NCBI GenBank assembly: GCA_029851415.1
Contig: CM056742.1
Span: forward strand, 157,919,121-157,983,120
DNA from: Eretmocerus hayati
Taxonomy: Eukaryota > Arthropoda > Insecta > Hymenoptera > Aphelinidae
DNA length: 64,000 nucleotides
Direction: 5' to 3'
A program made the position numbers and the translations under genes. Positions within the stretch are counted from its first letter, which is position 1. Every line of letters begins with the position of its first letter. The notes under the pieces were generated by a model, which saw only the letters and a list, made by a program, of their open reading frames with translations, was not told the DNA's origin and made no database searches. Positions 1 through 11,074 of the stretch are shown piece after piece.

Positions 1-806
1 ATGTACTTGGGCGTGATCTAAAAACTCTGACCCCATTGAATTTATCTTATATTGAATCTTGAAATTATCCACCTTTCCATTCAAATCGTGTTCAATTGAT
101 TTTGTAAATACCCGTCGTGTTGTGGGTATCTCAGCGAAAATGAGTTCCTGCTCGGAAGTTTCAGAAGAACAAGAGCCATTTGGATGCGAGACAAAGTCAT
201 TGAGGCTTGCTAGTTGGATCCTCGAATCCATGTTACGAGTGAATGTAACAAAGTTCACTTAAGCTGGAATATTACCCGAGCTTGCGAAAATGAACACCAC
301 AAAGAGGCTCGGAGAAGAGAGATGCACCAGACGGGGCCACCGAGAGGATAACCGACAAATGATAAAACAACTTATAATTACGGGGTGGGCAAGACATATT
401 TGGATCTCGTCCATATTGGCTAATTTCCAATTTCATTGAAGTAACGAAAAAACACTTGGGGGATGCTGAAAGTAACAACCGAGCAACGAGGAAGTCTAAT
501 TTGTGGAAAAATCTTGCTCTGACAAAAAATTATGAAGAATGCACTTACTTGTGATGATGAGTGTTTTTTTCTTTATGCAACCCCTAAATCTCTTCCCACT
601 ACACTTTTTCCATTGAAAAAATGATTCAGTCATTTCACGGATAACAAATTCGATTCAATGAGTTCTACGAGATTCGAAATCTGAATCATCAGAATTTGAA
701 ATGTATCCCAACTTATGCTTACGTTCTGACGATTAGTATGATGTATCGGACGGACGAAAATCAAGCGTACAAGTGAGCTAATGTAATTTTCCCAATTTTG
801 TTGCAG
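1..806 (+). other. Presumed intron upstream of the Rbp6-like exon
   Basis: I see no coding exon, RNA gene or clear repeat in this stretch. It ends in a pyrimidine-rich tract followed by TTGCAG at 801-806, a good 3' splice site for the exon that starts at 807. The preceding exon, which should carry the RNP2 motif of the RRM, must lie left of the window. Short open frames here have no recognisable content. Confidence 0.6.
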
Positions 807-888
807 AGAGTTTGAGGGAATACTTCACGAAATATGGCGACATCACAGAAGTTATGGTTATGAAAGATCCCACGACGCGACGGTCAAG
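807..888 (+). CDS. Rbp6: Internal exon of Musashi/Rbp6-type RNA-binding protein (RRM1)
   Basis: This 82-base exon starts in codon phase 1. Two bases complete a split codon (probably Glu if the previous base is G), then 26 full codons follow, then two bases of a split Arg codon. The translation contains [17 protein letters not shown] followed by PTTRRS, the helix-1/beta-2/beta-3 segment of RRM1 in the Musashi family. The KYGDI...[12 protein letters not shown] pattern fits insect Rbp6 better than msi itself. The family binds single-stranded UAG-type RNA motifs and controls translation of target mRNAs in the cytoplasm, notably in neural and stem cells. RNP2 would lie in the previous exon and RNP1 in the next; neither is in the window as far as I can see. 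The splice sites are TTGCAG at 801-806 and GTGAGT at 889-894. I am sure of the Musashi family and fairly sure of the Rbp6 branch. Confidence 0.86.
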
Positions 889-2927
889 GTGAGTCTCTCA
901 ACTGCTCCAAATTTTTGATGTAGTCTCTGATATTCTGACTGATTCCTTTTTCACAATTTCTTCTTTCAATATCTACTGGGATTGTTCCAAAGATCATTAG
1001 TGCTCCCATAAGACTCATCATTGGGTGATCAGTCGTTGCTTATTTTTTTATCGTACAGAATCAATCGATTTCGAATTTGAATACTGTGTCTGACTAAACG
1101 TAACTTGTACTACTTAAAAACGCAGGTCCGTCATTTGGGTGTGTTCTGGCGAATCCAATCGAATCTGTGCCTGACCAAACCTGATTTATACTACTTGTTC
1201 CATCCATTGCCATATGAGTCACTGTTTTTTGGCACATTCGAACCTATTATATAACTATGAGGATGAAATGGTGGTCTGGAGTGTGTTGGGCTTTAAAAAG
1301 TCCATTATTCCCCAATTTCAGCGATTCTAAAGCGTGCACTGTTGGATCACAGATTCGATCACATTTTTCAGCAACAGTCGCCGAACAAAGGAGGTCTACT
1401 TTTATCCTACGTTCCACTCTAAGTACAAAAACATCTGAGCTGTTATTTAGTTAATGGCTGATTGGAATGTGATCATTTCTCTGACTCCAATATATTCGAT
1501 GAGTTGTTTAAGAAATGTAGAATTCGGTTGAATTTGATGAAATTCATACCATCTCTAAACTCAAACGATCTATTCTAGGGAACGATCTCCAGTGAAGTAG
1601 ATTCTCCACCTCAAACATTTCCGAGAGACTCTTGTCAAAGGAAATGAAAATATTGAAGAGATTTTAGTTCCAAGAATCGATATGTTTTAGTTTAGTAATT
1701 GACAAGGTTTCTACAGGAGCTACCGCTATATTGATCTATTCTATGATCTTTCACACTGCAAGCAGTGGAATGGACTTTCCTCGGTAACGGAAAATCTCTT
1801 ACCAAATTTGGATGGAGTTCTTATAATTACACAGATCAGTCTCTAGCAATATAATTTTTCGTAATTACATCCTTCATACTGATTCACAACATCAAAGTAC
1901 TGCATCACAGTCATGAGTAGTTGCTCAATCTACTACAATCTGTGAATTCCATCGTTGAGAAAGATACAGAGCTCGGTAAAGCTTGTGATAGAGCCACTTT
2001 CATATTCCCTCGTCCAATCTCAGTCCCTCAGGACTCTCTTACAAAATAGTGAGTGCGGTTACCCGAAGGGATTTTACAAAAGGGCTCGTGTGAAAGGGCA
2101 ACGCACTTGAGGCAGATGAAACCAATGGTGTAACCTCGTAAGAGGGGAGTAGCGTCTTTGAATTGCATGTATAATACGGGCACACTCATACAACAGACAC
2201 ATACATACATCGATTTAGTGTACATACGTGAAGGCAAGTATCTCGGTGATGGTGACGTTGGCGGTTCTCGTAGCTCATATCTGCGAACCTCGCAAAGAGA
2301 CAAGCAAGCACGCGTAGAGGATTTCTGGGGTAGGGTATGGTTGCAACGCCACTGCCGTTGACTGTGGGTTGTAAATTAATGGTTAGCTCGTGTCTGGCAT
2401 GAGGGTCACCGCGTTCTAAGGGTCTATGCTCGCTTTTACTTGATCTATGACCAACGCGCGTGTGTATGTATATGCACATATGTTACAGAGTTTGCTTGAG
2501 GTTGTAAAATCCTCACGCTTGTAGGTGTGAACCGAAGGTATTCATTCAGCAATCTAATCTAAAGGAATGTGACCCTACGTTGTGTCTGATTAATATCTTG
2601 ATTGTAGAAATTCATCCGTTATTGTCCTTGTGAATTGAAATCGGGGCGCTAACTATGAAATGTAATGAGATCCATATGATTCATTCGTTGGAGGTCAAAA
2701 TTCCCAAACCGTTTTCCCTAATCCGTTTTTCTCAAAATTTTGTATTCCCAATCAAACATTTTTCCCAATTTCATTGTTTCCAAACCATATGCATTCCTAG
2801 AAGATATATTCCCTAATCAGGCTTATTTCAAACCACCCAAAATCACAAAAATGTCTGCTGCTTGTACAGCTTTAGCTCATCACTTATGACAACTTCATTG
2901 CACACCCAATCGTTTATTTAATCTTGA
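889..2927 (+). other. Start of a very long presumed intron; no feature recognised
   Basis: The stretch opens with the GTGAGT donor at 889-894. The rest is AT-rich, without convincing exons or repeats. Small open frames around 2.0-2.5 kb lie on both strands in low-complexity CA/TG-rich sequence and resemble nothing I know. No sequence matching the next expected exon (RNP1, RGFGF...F) was found anywhere in the window, so this intron may continue past its right edge. Confidence 0.5.
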
Positions 2928-3309
2928 GGCGATGCGGTCACCGTGCACGCTGAAAGTTATTCGTACTTTTATCAAATTTGCTTGCGATTAGAGGTGAAAC
3001 AACGAGAAGACCCGCGTTGATTATCATCTAACTCGAGTTCGTCTTCTCATTGTTTCGTCCAAATCGCAAGAGAATCGGATAAAAGTGCGAATTACAAAGT
3101 GCCTATATTATAGGTTAGGTAGTGTCCGCACTCGAGTTATTCGCACTTTTCTCCAGTTCTCTTGCGATTTGAGCCAAATGACGAGAAGACGAATTCAAGT
3201 TGGATGATAATAAGTATTCGTCTTCTCGTCGTTTTGTCCAAATCGCAAGAGAATTGGATAAAAGTGTGAACAACTTTCAGTGTGCACGGTGCACGGTGAC
3301 CGCATCGCC
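2928..3309. mobile_element. MITE-like foldback element, 382 bp
   Basis: The ends are inverted copies: GGCGATGCGGTCACCGTGCA at 2928 and its reverse complement, with a small insertion, ending at 3309. The arms run inward for about 180 bases each. Each arm is itself partly palindromic: the motif CTTGCGATTTGGAC with flanking CGAGAAGACGAA recurs in alternating orientation, giving four half-units. No transposase or obvious target-site duplication is seen. It is probably a non-autonomous DNA transposon of unknown superfamily. Confidence 0.7.
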
Positions 3310-3429
3310 GTAAAACTTCTTTTGGGTCACAACGCCTCAGAATTTCCAAGTGTTGTCGTCTACTTCATTGCGTTTTGTGCTCTAAATTCTTGTTTTATGC
3401 ACTATACATAATCTAAATTTTTGTGAACC

Positions 3430-3908
3430 ATGGCTGCAGCAGAATCAGTTATAGAGATTACTCAAGCCCAAACAAAATCGCTCCTGCACGTCAACGGGTA
3501 CTTGTATTATTTTAATTCAGAACCAGTTCGAAAAACTTATTGGAATTACGATTTGAGAGGCCAGTGCATAATGCCCGCGCAATCACATCGGAGGCAGAAG
3601 ATGGAAGTCTCACTGTGCATAGAGGACCAGAAGATTCACCGCTGTTCAACCATGCCCCGAACCGCAAAGAAAAACAAGCTTTGAAATTGGAGAACAGAAT
3701 CAAGCGTAGAACTGAGAATCATCCTGAAGCTCCGACAGCACAGATCTTTTTTTGGGAGAATTCGGCCTTGAGGAAAAGACTGTTTGGAAAATTGGGTTTG
3801 GAAAAGCCAAAAATTGGGAGCATTTATTTTGGGAGAATCATTAGGAAGAATAGATTGGGAAATGTGTATCCCAATCGATTCATTGTTAGCCATAATAGGG
3901 GTTTTTAA
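3430..3908 (+). pseudogene. Degenerate FLYWCH zinc-finger protein fragment
   Basis: An ATG in good context (ACCATGG, 3428-3434) opens a frame containing LLHVNGYLYYFN, then KTYW, the first half of a FLYWCH domain. The second half continues in another frame from 3540 (ELRFERPVHNARAITSEAED, then FNHAPN and a basic helix ENRIKRR near 3700), ending at the TAA of 3906-3908. The frame changes immediately after the YW, and the Cys expected after YW and in the C-x-ARAIT part are missing or replaced (His in VHNARA). In the family these residues bind zinc. Insect FLYWCH proteins are often host factors or MULE transposon relatives, and the basic segment followed by PEAPTAQI resembles the latter. I take this as a broken relic rather than an active gene. 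It lies 120 bases from the preceding foldback element, but I cannot show they belong together. Confidence 0.55.
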
Positions 3909-5935
3909 ACGATCGTAAAGAGTTTACTTAATTTCCGAAGAATTTCGAATTTGAGACAAAATATCTTCCAGAGCAGAGCGTGGGGGAACTGCCAGCTCAT
4001 TTCTTGGCAATATTTGTAATTCTTTGAGGAATTCCGATGAAATTAGTGAATAAGATAATGGCTGTCTCTTTAAATTGGAGAAATTCCACAGAATACATCA
4101 AGATAGAATGGAAAGGCAGACTTTTGTTAATAGAAACAACACCGGTTACACCGAATCTTTGGATTAGCTCTGGCTTTGCCCTCCCTAAGAGCTCAATTTG
4201 AATGAACGTGAGGTTGGAGCCCCCCCCCCCCTCCCCCCACAGGAAGCAACGATATATTCGTTTGGTATCAGATGATTAAACTATTTTCAAAGAATCATTG
4301 TTTCAATTGCAGTTTGGTAATGATTGAATTTATCAGTTTACAAAAAATGATACCGAGGCTTTGATGTGGCTCTCCACTATTCAGTAGGATTCTGATATTT
4401 GCAACTCCAAACATCTCAACATGTCATTGATTTTGACTCTCCATCTATCTATTACTGTGGGCTGCTGTTATCATAAAATTTTCATTTCATGCATCCTCGG
4501 CTAAATATGCGGATCTCAGTCACTAAATCAATTCATTTCCGACTTCCTGCAAGCCAAAAACTCTTCAATGTCAAATTCCCTGACGGAAAATGTCAAAGTA
4601 TCATCCATTCGTGTGACATCAAAAGCTTGAATTGACTATCAGACTCAAACAATGTCTCACATAAATTACAAAATTGCAAGCTACGGGTATGAATACTTAC
4701 CAACGAATATCGTCGAACAAGATATCTCAAACAAAATCAGTATATAACCGATAGAAAGCTAGACCGAGCGTGTATTCAACGTACATATGCTTGCACCGAC
4801 AAACGCGTCGTTGGAGCATGACGCGTTCCACACGCGATTTCCGCGTTAAGTTTACCCGTTGAGCTCACAGTATGAGTCCGCACGTATACGCCCTTATTTA
4901 TTCTTCGATTAACCGCACCGGTTACATGCGCTGACGTTCAACTCTCTCTCACTCACTCTGAGATTATCTTTCTCTCTCTCTTTCTCTTACACTTGGTGTT
5001 CACGTGCCAGGCTGTACGTAACCACCCGGTGCGCGCGTTACGGTTTTCAACTTGAGAAAAGCTTGCCTAGCCTCTCTCTGTGTGTAGCGCTTGTGGCGTT
5101 GATAAAATGTATGAGCACGATTAAAGGGGAAATGTGCGACTGCACTGTCTAATGGATTAATCTATGCGTGGTTCTACTCTGAATATTCTGAGATAATGGT
5201 TCATTTAGTGTACACGTAACTATTTAATTTTAAATTTTCGCTGGAACTAATCAAGTCCCTCGGGAAAAAAATGCAGTCACTGATTTCAATGTTTAACATT
5301 CTTTTGGAGATAATCGATTCCCCGAATTTTAGATTCAATGGGCTTTGCTGATCCCTCCTCCAAACTCTGAGAGTCGTCCTCAATTCAAATATCGGCATGA
5401 ACTTTTGAAAACAAATTTTCATTTACAATTCGTCGAATAAGCTTTGCGAAGAGAAGATTCATGACTCAGTCCTATAATGCTATTAACTGTGGTTTGCCGG
5501 AACTTGTACATCATATACGTCATGTGTACATTGCAGAGAGTTCCCTTGTACAGTAGACTCATACCTATAAATTTTGATTCTTTAATCATCTACTTACAAG
5601 GCGATCTCTGGAGTTAGTGCACCTGTAGATTGTGCGGAATAGCCGCTCAATTCTTCAGTTCCGTGGTCACAGCATCTGAGAATTCTTGCTTCCAACGCCC
5701 ACGGTATTCTATTGACAGAGTGAGAATCTCTTCCATGTAACGCATGAGTGAGAATCCATCAGTGCAAAGATTGTAACGTGTACGCACTCTCCGAAATTAT
5801 CCGGGATTGATTAATCTATGGGGCAAGATGGAACTCCCTTGTGAGGGAAAAAAACCCATCCCGGAAAGCTCGGTGCCACTATCCCCTATCCTATCACGAA
5901 TTGCGATTGTGCGATTGATCGATTAATTGGCCCCG
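3909..5935. other. Non-coding stretch with poly-C tract and CT-rich microsatellite
   Basis: No gene is recognised. A C-run sits at 4220-4231, continuing after one T to 4238. A CT-rich low-complexity patch lies at about 4940-4990. The remainder is unremarkable AT-rich DNA. Confidence 0.5.
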
Positions 5936-6120
5936 GTCATTTGCAGTCGTTCCGTGTATATCCGTGTAAAAAATGAGCCAAAATGGGGTAAAAAACCACG
6001 TGTTCCGTGCGTGTCCGTGAGGAGTTTTAAAGCAAATGCAGCTGTTTATCCGTGAACTACCGTGTGCTTGCAAGCTCATCTACCCGTGCCGATCCGTTTC
6101 ATGCCCTGAGCTGAAGGGCG
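5936..6120 (+). repeat. Head (outer edge) of satellite array 1
   Basis: This is non-tandem sequence leading into the array. It holds, in order, TTTGCAGTCGT, TCCGTGTATATCCGTGTA, TCCGTGCGTGTCCGT, and the perfect 10-bp palindrome GCTTGCAAGC at 6066-6075. The same series occurs in the same order, reverse-complemented, at the far edge of array 2 (about 19465-19605). The two arrays therefore share a defined boundary and are not just random slices of a satellite. Confidence 0.75.
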
Positions 6121-7695
6121 CATCCGTGCAGGTCCGTGTATCCGTGCAAACTCGTCTACCCGTGTCTATCCGTTTTGAGTCGGCTCCGTCATTGGATCCG
6201 TGCGGACCCGTGCAACCGTGTGTATCCGTTTTCAATATTCTTCCCGTCGCATCCGTGTACACCCGTCTACCCGTGTCTATCCGTTTTCAATATTCTTCCC
6301 GTCGCATCCGTGCACGCCCGTCTACCCGTGTCTATCCGTTTTCAGTCGGCCCCGTCATCGGATCCGTGCGGACCCGTGCAACCGTGTCTATCCGTTTTCA
6401 ATATTCTTCCCGTCGCATCCGTGCACGCCCGTCTACCCGTGTCTATCCGTTTTCAGTCGGCCCCGTCATCGGATCCGTGCGGACCCGTGTCTATCCGTTT
6501 TCAATATTCTTCACGTCGCACCCGTGCACGCCCGTCTACCCGTGTCTATCCGTTTTCAGTCAGCCCCGTCATTGGATCCGTGCGGACCCGTGCAACCGTG
6601 TCTATCCGTTTTCAATATTCTTCCCGTCGCATCCGTGCACACCCGTCTACCCGTGTCTATCCGTTTTCAATATTCTTCCCGTCGCATCCGTGCACGCCCG
6701 TCTACCCGTGTCTATCCGTTTTCAGTCGGCCCCCTCATCGGATCCGTGCGGACCCGTGCAACCGTGTCTATCCGTTTTCAATATTCTTCACGTCGCATCC
6801 GTGCACACCCGTCTACCCGTGTCTATCCGTTTTCAGTCGGCCCCGTCATCGGATCCGTGCAGACCCGTGCAACCGCGTCTATCCGTTTTCAATATTCTTC
6901 ACGTCGCATCCGTGCACGCCCGTCTACCCGTGTCTATCCGTTTTCAGTCGGCCCCGTCATCGGATCCGTGCGGACCCGTGCAACCGTGTCTATCCGTTTT
7001 CAATATTCTTCCCGTCGCATCCGTGCACGCCCGTCTACCCGTGTCTATCCGTTTTCAGTCGGCCCCGTCATCGGATCCGTGCGGACCCGTGTCTATCCGT
7101 TTTCAATATTCTTCACGTCGCATCCGTGCACGCCCGTCTACCCGTGTCTATCCGTTTTCAGTCGGCCCCGTCATCGGATCCGTGCACACCCGTCTACCCG
7201 TGTCTATCCGTTTTCAATATTCTTCACGTCGCATCCGTGCACACCCGTCTACCCGTGTCTATCCGTTTTCAGTCGGCTCCGTGCGGACCCGTGCAACCGC
7301 GTCTATCCGTTTTCAATATTCTTCACGTCACATCCGTGCACACCCGTCTACCCGTGTCTATCCGTTTTCAGTCGGCTCCGTGCGGACCCGTGCAACCGCG
7401 TCTATCCGTTTTCAATATTCTTCCCGTCGCATCCGTGCACACCCGTTTAGCCGTGTCTATCCGTTTTCAGTCGGCTCCGTCATCGGATCCGTGCGGACCC
7501 GTGCAACCGTGTCTATCCGTTTTCAATATTCTTCCCGTCGCATCCGTGCACACCCGTTTACCCGTGTCTATCCGTTTTGGGTCGCTTCTGCCGTCGTATC
7601 CGAGGAGACCGGTGCAACCGTGTCTATCCGTTTTGACTGGTTCTGCTCGTTAGATCCGCGCAGACTCGTCCGCTCGTGTCTATGCGTTTAGCGAT
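6121..7695 (+). repeat. Satellite array 1: alternating 55/56-bp subunits, ~111-bp period
   Basis: Two subunits alternate. A (55 bp) starts CAATATTCTTC and contains GCATCCGTGCAC and CCCGTCTACCCGTG. B (usually 56 bp) starts CAGTCGG and contains GGATCCGTGCGGACCCGTG. Both finish with CCGTGTCTATCCGTTTT. The A start occurs at 6233, 6288, 6399, 6502, 6613, 6668, 6779, 6890, 7001, 7104, 7215, 7314, 7413 and 7524. Spacings are 111, with variants of 55 (B lost), 103 and 99 (B shortened). CCGTG or CCCGT recurs roughly every 10 bases and is the underlying atom. Long frames of 551, 505 and 416 codons stay open in all three forward phases, which points to composition rather than a gene. Confidence 0.9.
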
Positions 7696-10259
7696 TAGAT
7701 ATGCTGGAATTGCCCAATCATGAATCTCGAATCAGTTCCCCAGTTCTTCTTGGTCACACGCAAATATCAGAAACCGGCGTAAGAATAAGATCGTGAGTCT
7801 TTTCTCATCAAGCTCAATCATTCTCAGGCGATTACAGGCGATTTTTGAGAGCTAATTGTTCATAACCTGCACACGCCTTCCATTATCTATTATGGCCATT
7901 ATCTATTAATATGTCAGAATATAACTACTGGATGAGGAGGAAACTGAGAATATAACCAGTCAATTGCGTTTTTTTTCTCAAGCTACCCTAGATGAAAAGA
8001 AGAATGAAGCCAATTTGTCACGTAGAACCAGAAATACCGCGATGAAATAAAATAATAAATCCTCCATTGATGGAGTTCAGTAGTATGCAAAGTGAATTCC
8101 TAAAGCCCAAGAGTTGCACCAAATTCAAAGCCTTGCGCATTCGCACTGTCAAGCTAAATGTTGAAAAGACAAGAATTACGTATAGTGCAAGAAATTATCC
8201 CAATCAACTACCTCATCACATGAAAGTTAGTAAAAGGCCTCCTTAGTAAAAGTAATAAGGATTCGATCAAAAAATTGGTCGGACACTGGCTTCAGAAGAA
8301 TGAGATAAACATATCATAAGATTCATCTTGAAATGACAGAAACAATTAAATTCATGCCTGATCAAAAGGCGCGGCAGTGCCTTGCTGGCGAGTATATGAA
8401 AGAGAAGAACACGTGAGAAAGAGAGAGAGCGCGCGCAAGGCTGCCGTGCCTTATATACGCTGAGTTGGGCCGTTTTAACCTCACACATTTTTTCGAACTT
8501 ACTTATTTCATGCTTTTCTGGGTTCAGGAGGGTCTCATTCCCTCTGAACCCGTTATTTCGGTCCTCAAAAAGGATATTGGCAAGTCATTTCGCCGCTGAC
8601 AGCGTTTAGTGCCAAAATATCTTACTCACTAATTTCGCCCCTTCCCATTTTTTTCGCGTCAAGATTTCAGCCACGTTACGACACTCGAAGTCGAACACAA
8701 TCGATTGTTGGGGTCGATCACGCGGGACGATCGACCGCGAGAGCACACGGGTGATGTTTTGATGCAGCCGCATGTGTAGCAGACGGCGTTATTCCGCTCC
8801 AGCAATAACATGTTGTTGCAGTAACATGTAACTTTTCTGACTATTTTGAAGCAGAGATTGAAAGCCAATGGTAGCACCGCCTGCAGCGAGCTTGTAGAAA
8901 TCAGCTCTCATTGTTGAGGGAATAAGAGCCACTTATTGTTGTGGGTTTTCTTGTCTGGAGTGATATAAGAATAAAAGGCCAAAGGCCAAAATGTGTGTTA
9001 TTCTCGCTGTTGTGCAGTGTCAAGAATTGATCTTCAAAAATATTTGGAAAATGTAGGATTTGATCGTGAGGAAAAATGAGTGCCAGTGTCAATCTACATT
9101 TCAGCCGTGTATTGACTTTCAGTTTCCTCAATACTTCAGAGAGACCCAACTCTGAAAAATTGTGTATCTCAAAGAAAATTTGATGAACCACTCTAGTTGA
9201 AGAAGAGTGTGACCAATAGAATATCCTTCGTGTTGCTTTTCGTAGACCTGTCAATGTCCAACACATCAAGAGGGATCGTCTCTCACATTTAGATGTTGTA
9301 AGACAGGTCAGTCAATTCACGACTGTCCAAGAACAGTTGTTGTGATATATAAGCACTGATATTTGGTTATTACTTTTGAATATCATATGTCCATCGCGTA
9401 ATAGTCTAACCCAAAGGTCTCAGCTAGACTCTTACTCTCATATGGTATATGGATTTTACTTTCTTGGCACTAAATTCTGAATAGGATGAGAAAGTTGTAG
9501 AGGGTTCACCTGTTTTATCAAGAATATTATGAAGAAAGAAAGGCACTATTTTACGCTCTTGGTGGGAAGTGGTAAGTTCAAATTGAAAGAATTATTACTT
9601 GAGTTGTCAATCACTAAACAAACTGGATCCTCACATCATCTATCTGGAAGTATGTTGAGGATCATTCGAACACATATCACATAATGCTACTGAACCTTCA
9701 TTTCCCTCAGAATGAGTTCGCACGAATTGCTCTAACTTCTTGATGTGTTATGAATTACCAATGTGCTACATGGAATTTGTTTCAGTTTTTGGTCCTTGGA
9801 AAATGTTGAACAACAGATGTAGTGTCATAATTCTATGTTTCAGTTATCAATTAGTTATTAGTTATTCACTCTGATATTTAGTATGCTCTCTTGCTGAAGA
9901 GTGGATGTAGTTCATCATCAGGGGAATTTTCACAATCTAGAAGTTCCTCGTGATCCAAAAATTTTCTCTCGCAAGCACCATCACAAGTGGGTTAGGAGTC
10001 TTCGCATCAACTCAAGTCAATTCCATGAACTCATTTCAAGAGTCTTGCTATCAAAAATACAAAGTTGTCCTTCTCCAGATTTTTCTTTGTTTCATGATCA
10101 GAAAATGTTCATCTTGGAATGAAGCACACTAGTGTTAATTAGGAGAATGATTTTTATGGATGAGATACATAGAATTTTTTTTTGTTTTCCTACATGCTTC
10201 TATTTACAGCATGTTTTTTAATCTCAGGATATTCAGTCATTACCATAGCCAAGTGTTGA
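7696..10259. other. Non-coding spacer between the inverted arrays (left part)
   Basis: No gene is recognised. Two small hairpins are visible: 8520-8551 (a 12-bp stem with one bulge, GGGTTCAG...CTGAACCC) and 8712-8736 (8-bp perfect stem GGTCGATC/GATCGACC). A CpG-richer patch spans about 8580-8760. The short open frames have no recognisable content. Confidence 0.5.
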
Positions 10260-11074
10260 AATCTCCTCCCCCTCACTCCACTTTTTCCAAAAGTATAACT
10301 TGGCGAGTATGGCCATCCTTTCCCCCTATCACTTCATCTGGGATCAAAAATTGAATTTCAACTCTTGAGGGTCATGAGATCAGGGGAAACATGTCGAGTA
10401 ACTATTTAGCAAAATTTAGCAAAATTTAAACATGAAACAAATGGGTAGAAAATGAAAAATATTAATTTCAACTCTTGAGAGTCGTGAGATCAAGAAAAGT
10501 ATGTCGAGTAATTGTTTTGCAAAATCTGAACGTGAAACGCATGGAAAAGGATTGATTACATTACGATTTGACTTTGTCGGTAATTTTGACTCATCTTGAG
10601 TTACTCACCATCTCTACTGAGTTTTAAACTAAACCGATCAATGCTAGATTGAATTATCTGGTTTCCTTTTCTTCTCAATGGTCTGAATGAATTATTTCCA
10701 TTACATTTCATAGACGAAGGAGATGGTGAGAAACTCAAGTTGAGTCAAAATTACCGACAAAGTCAAATCGTAATGTAATCAATCCTTTTCCATGCGTTTC
10801 ACGTTCAGATTTTGCAAAACAATTACTCGACATACTTTTCTTGATCTCACGACTCTCAAGAGTTGAAATTAATATTTTTCATTTTCTACCCATTTGTTTC
10901 ATGTTTAAATTTTGCTAAATTTTGCTAAATAGTTACTCGACATGTTTCCCCTGATTTCACGACCCTCAAGAGTTGAAATTCAATTTTTGATCCCAAATGA
11001 AGTGATAGGGGGAAAGGATGGCCATACTCGCCAAGTAATACTTTTGGAAAAAGTGGAGTGAGGGGGAGGAGATT
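10260..11074. repeat. Near-perfect palindrome, two 355-bp arms with 105-bp loop
   Basis: The left arm is 10260-10614 and the right arm 10720-11074. They are reverse complements with only scattered differences. For example AGGGTCATGAGATCAGGGGA near 10365 faces the complement of TGATTTCACGACCCT, and AACTTGGCG faces CGCCAAGTAATAC. Each arm also holds two direct copies of a sub-repeat containing TTTCAACTCTTGAG. The loop is unique AT-rich DNA. It could be a foldback transposon, an inverted duplication, or a hairpin-RNA locus. No transposase or target duplication is seen. Confidence 0.85.

Noticed and set aside
6036..7691. Open frames of 551, 505 and 416 codons in array 1 as protein genes
   Set aside because: All three forward phases are open together through a non-coding-looking satellite; phase changes with the 55- and 103-bp units do not matter. 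This reflects absence of stop triplets in the repeat.
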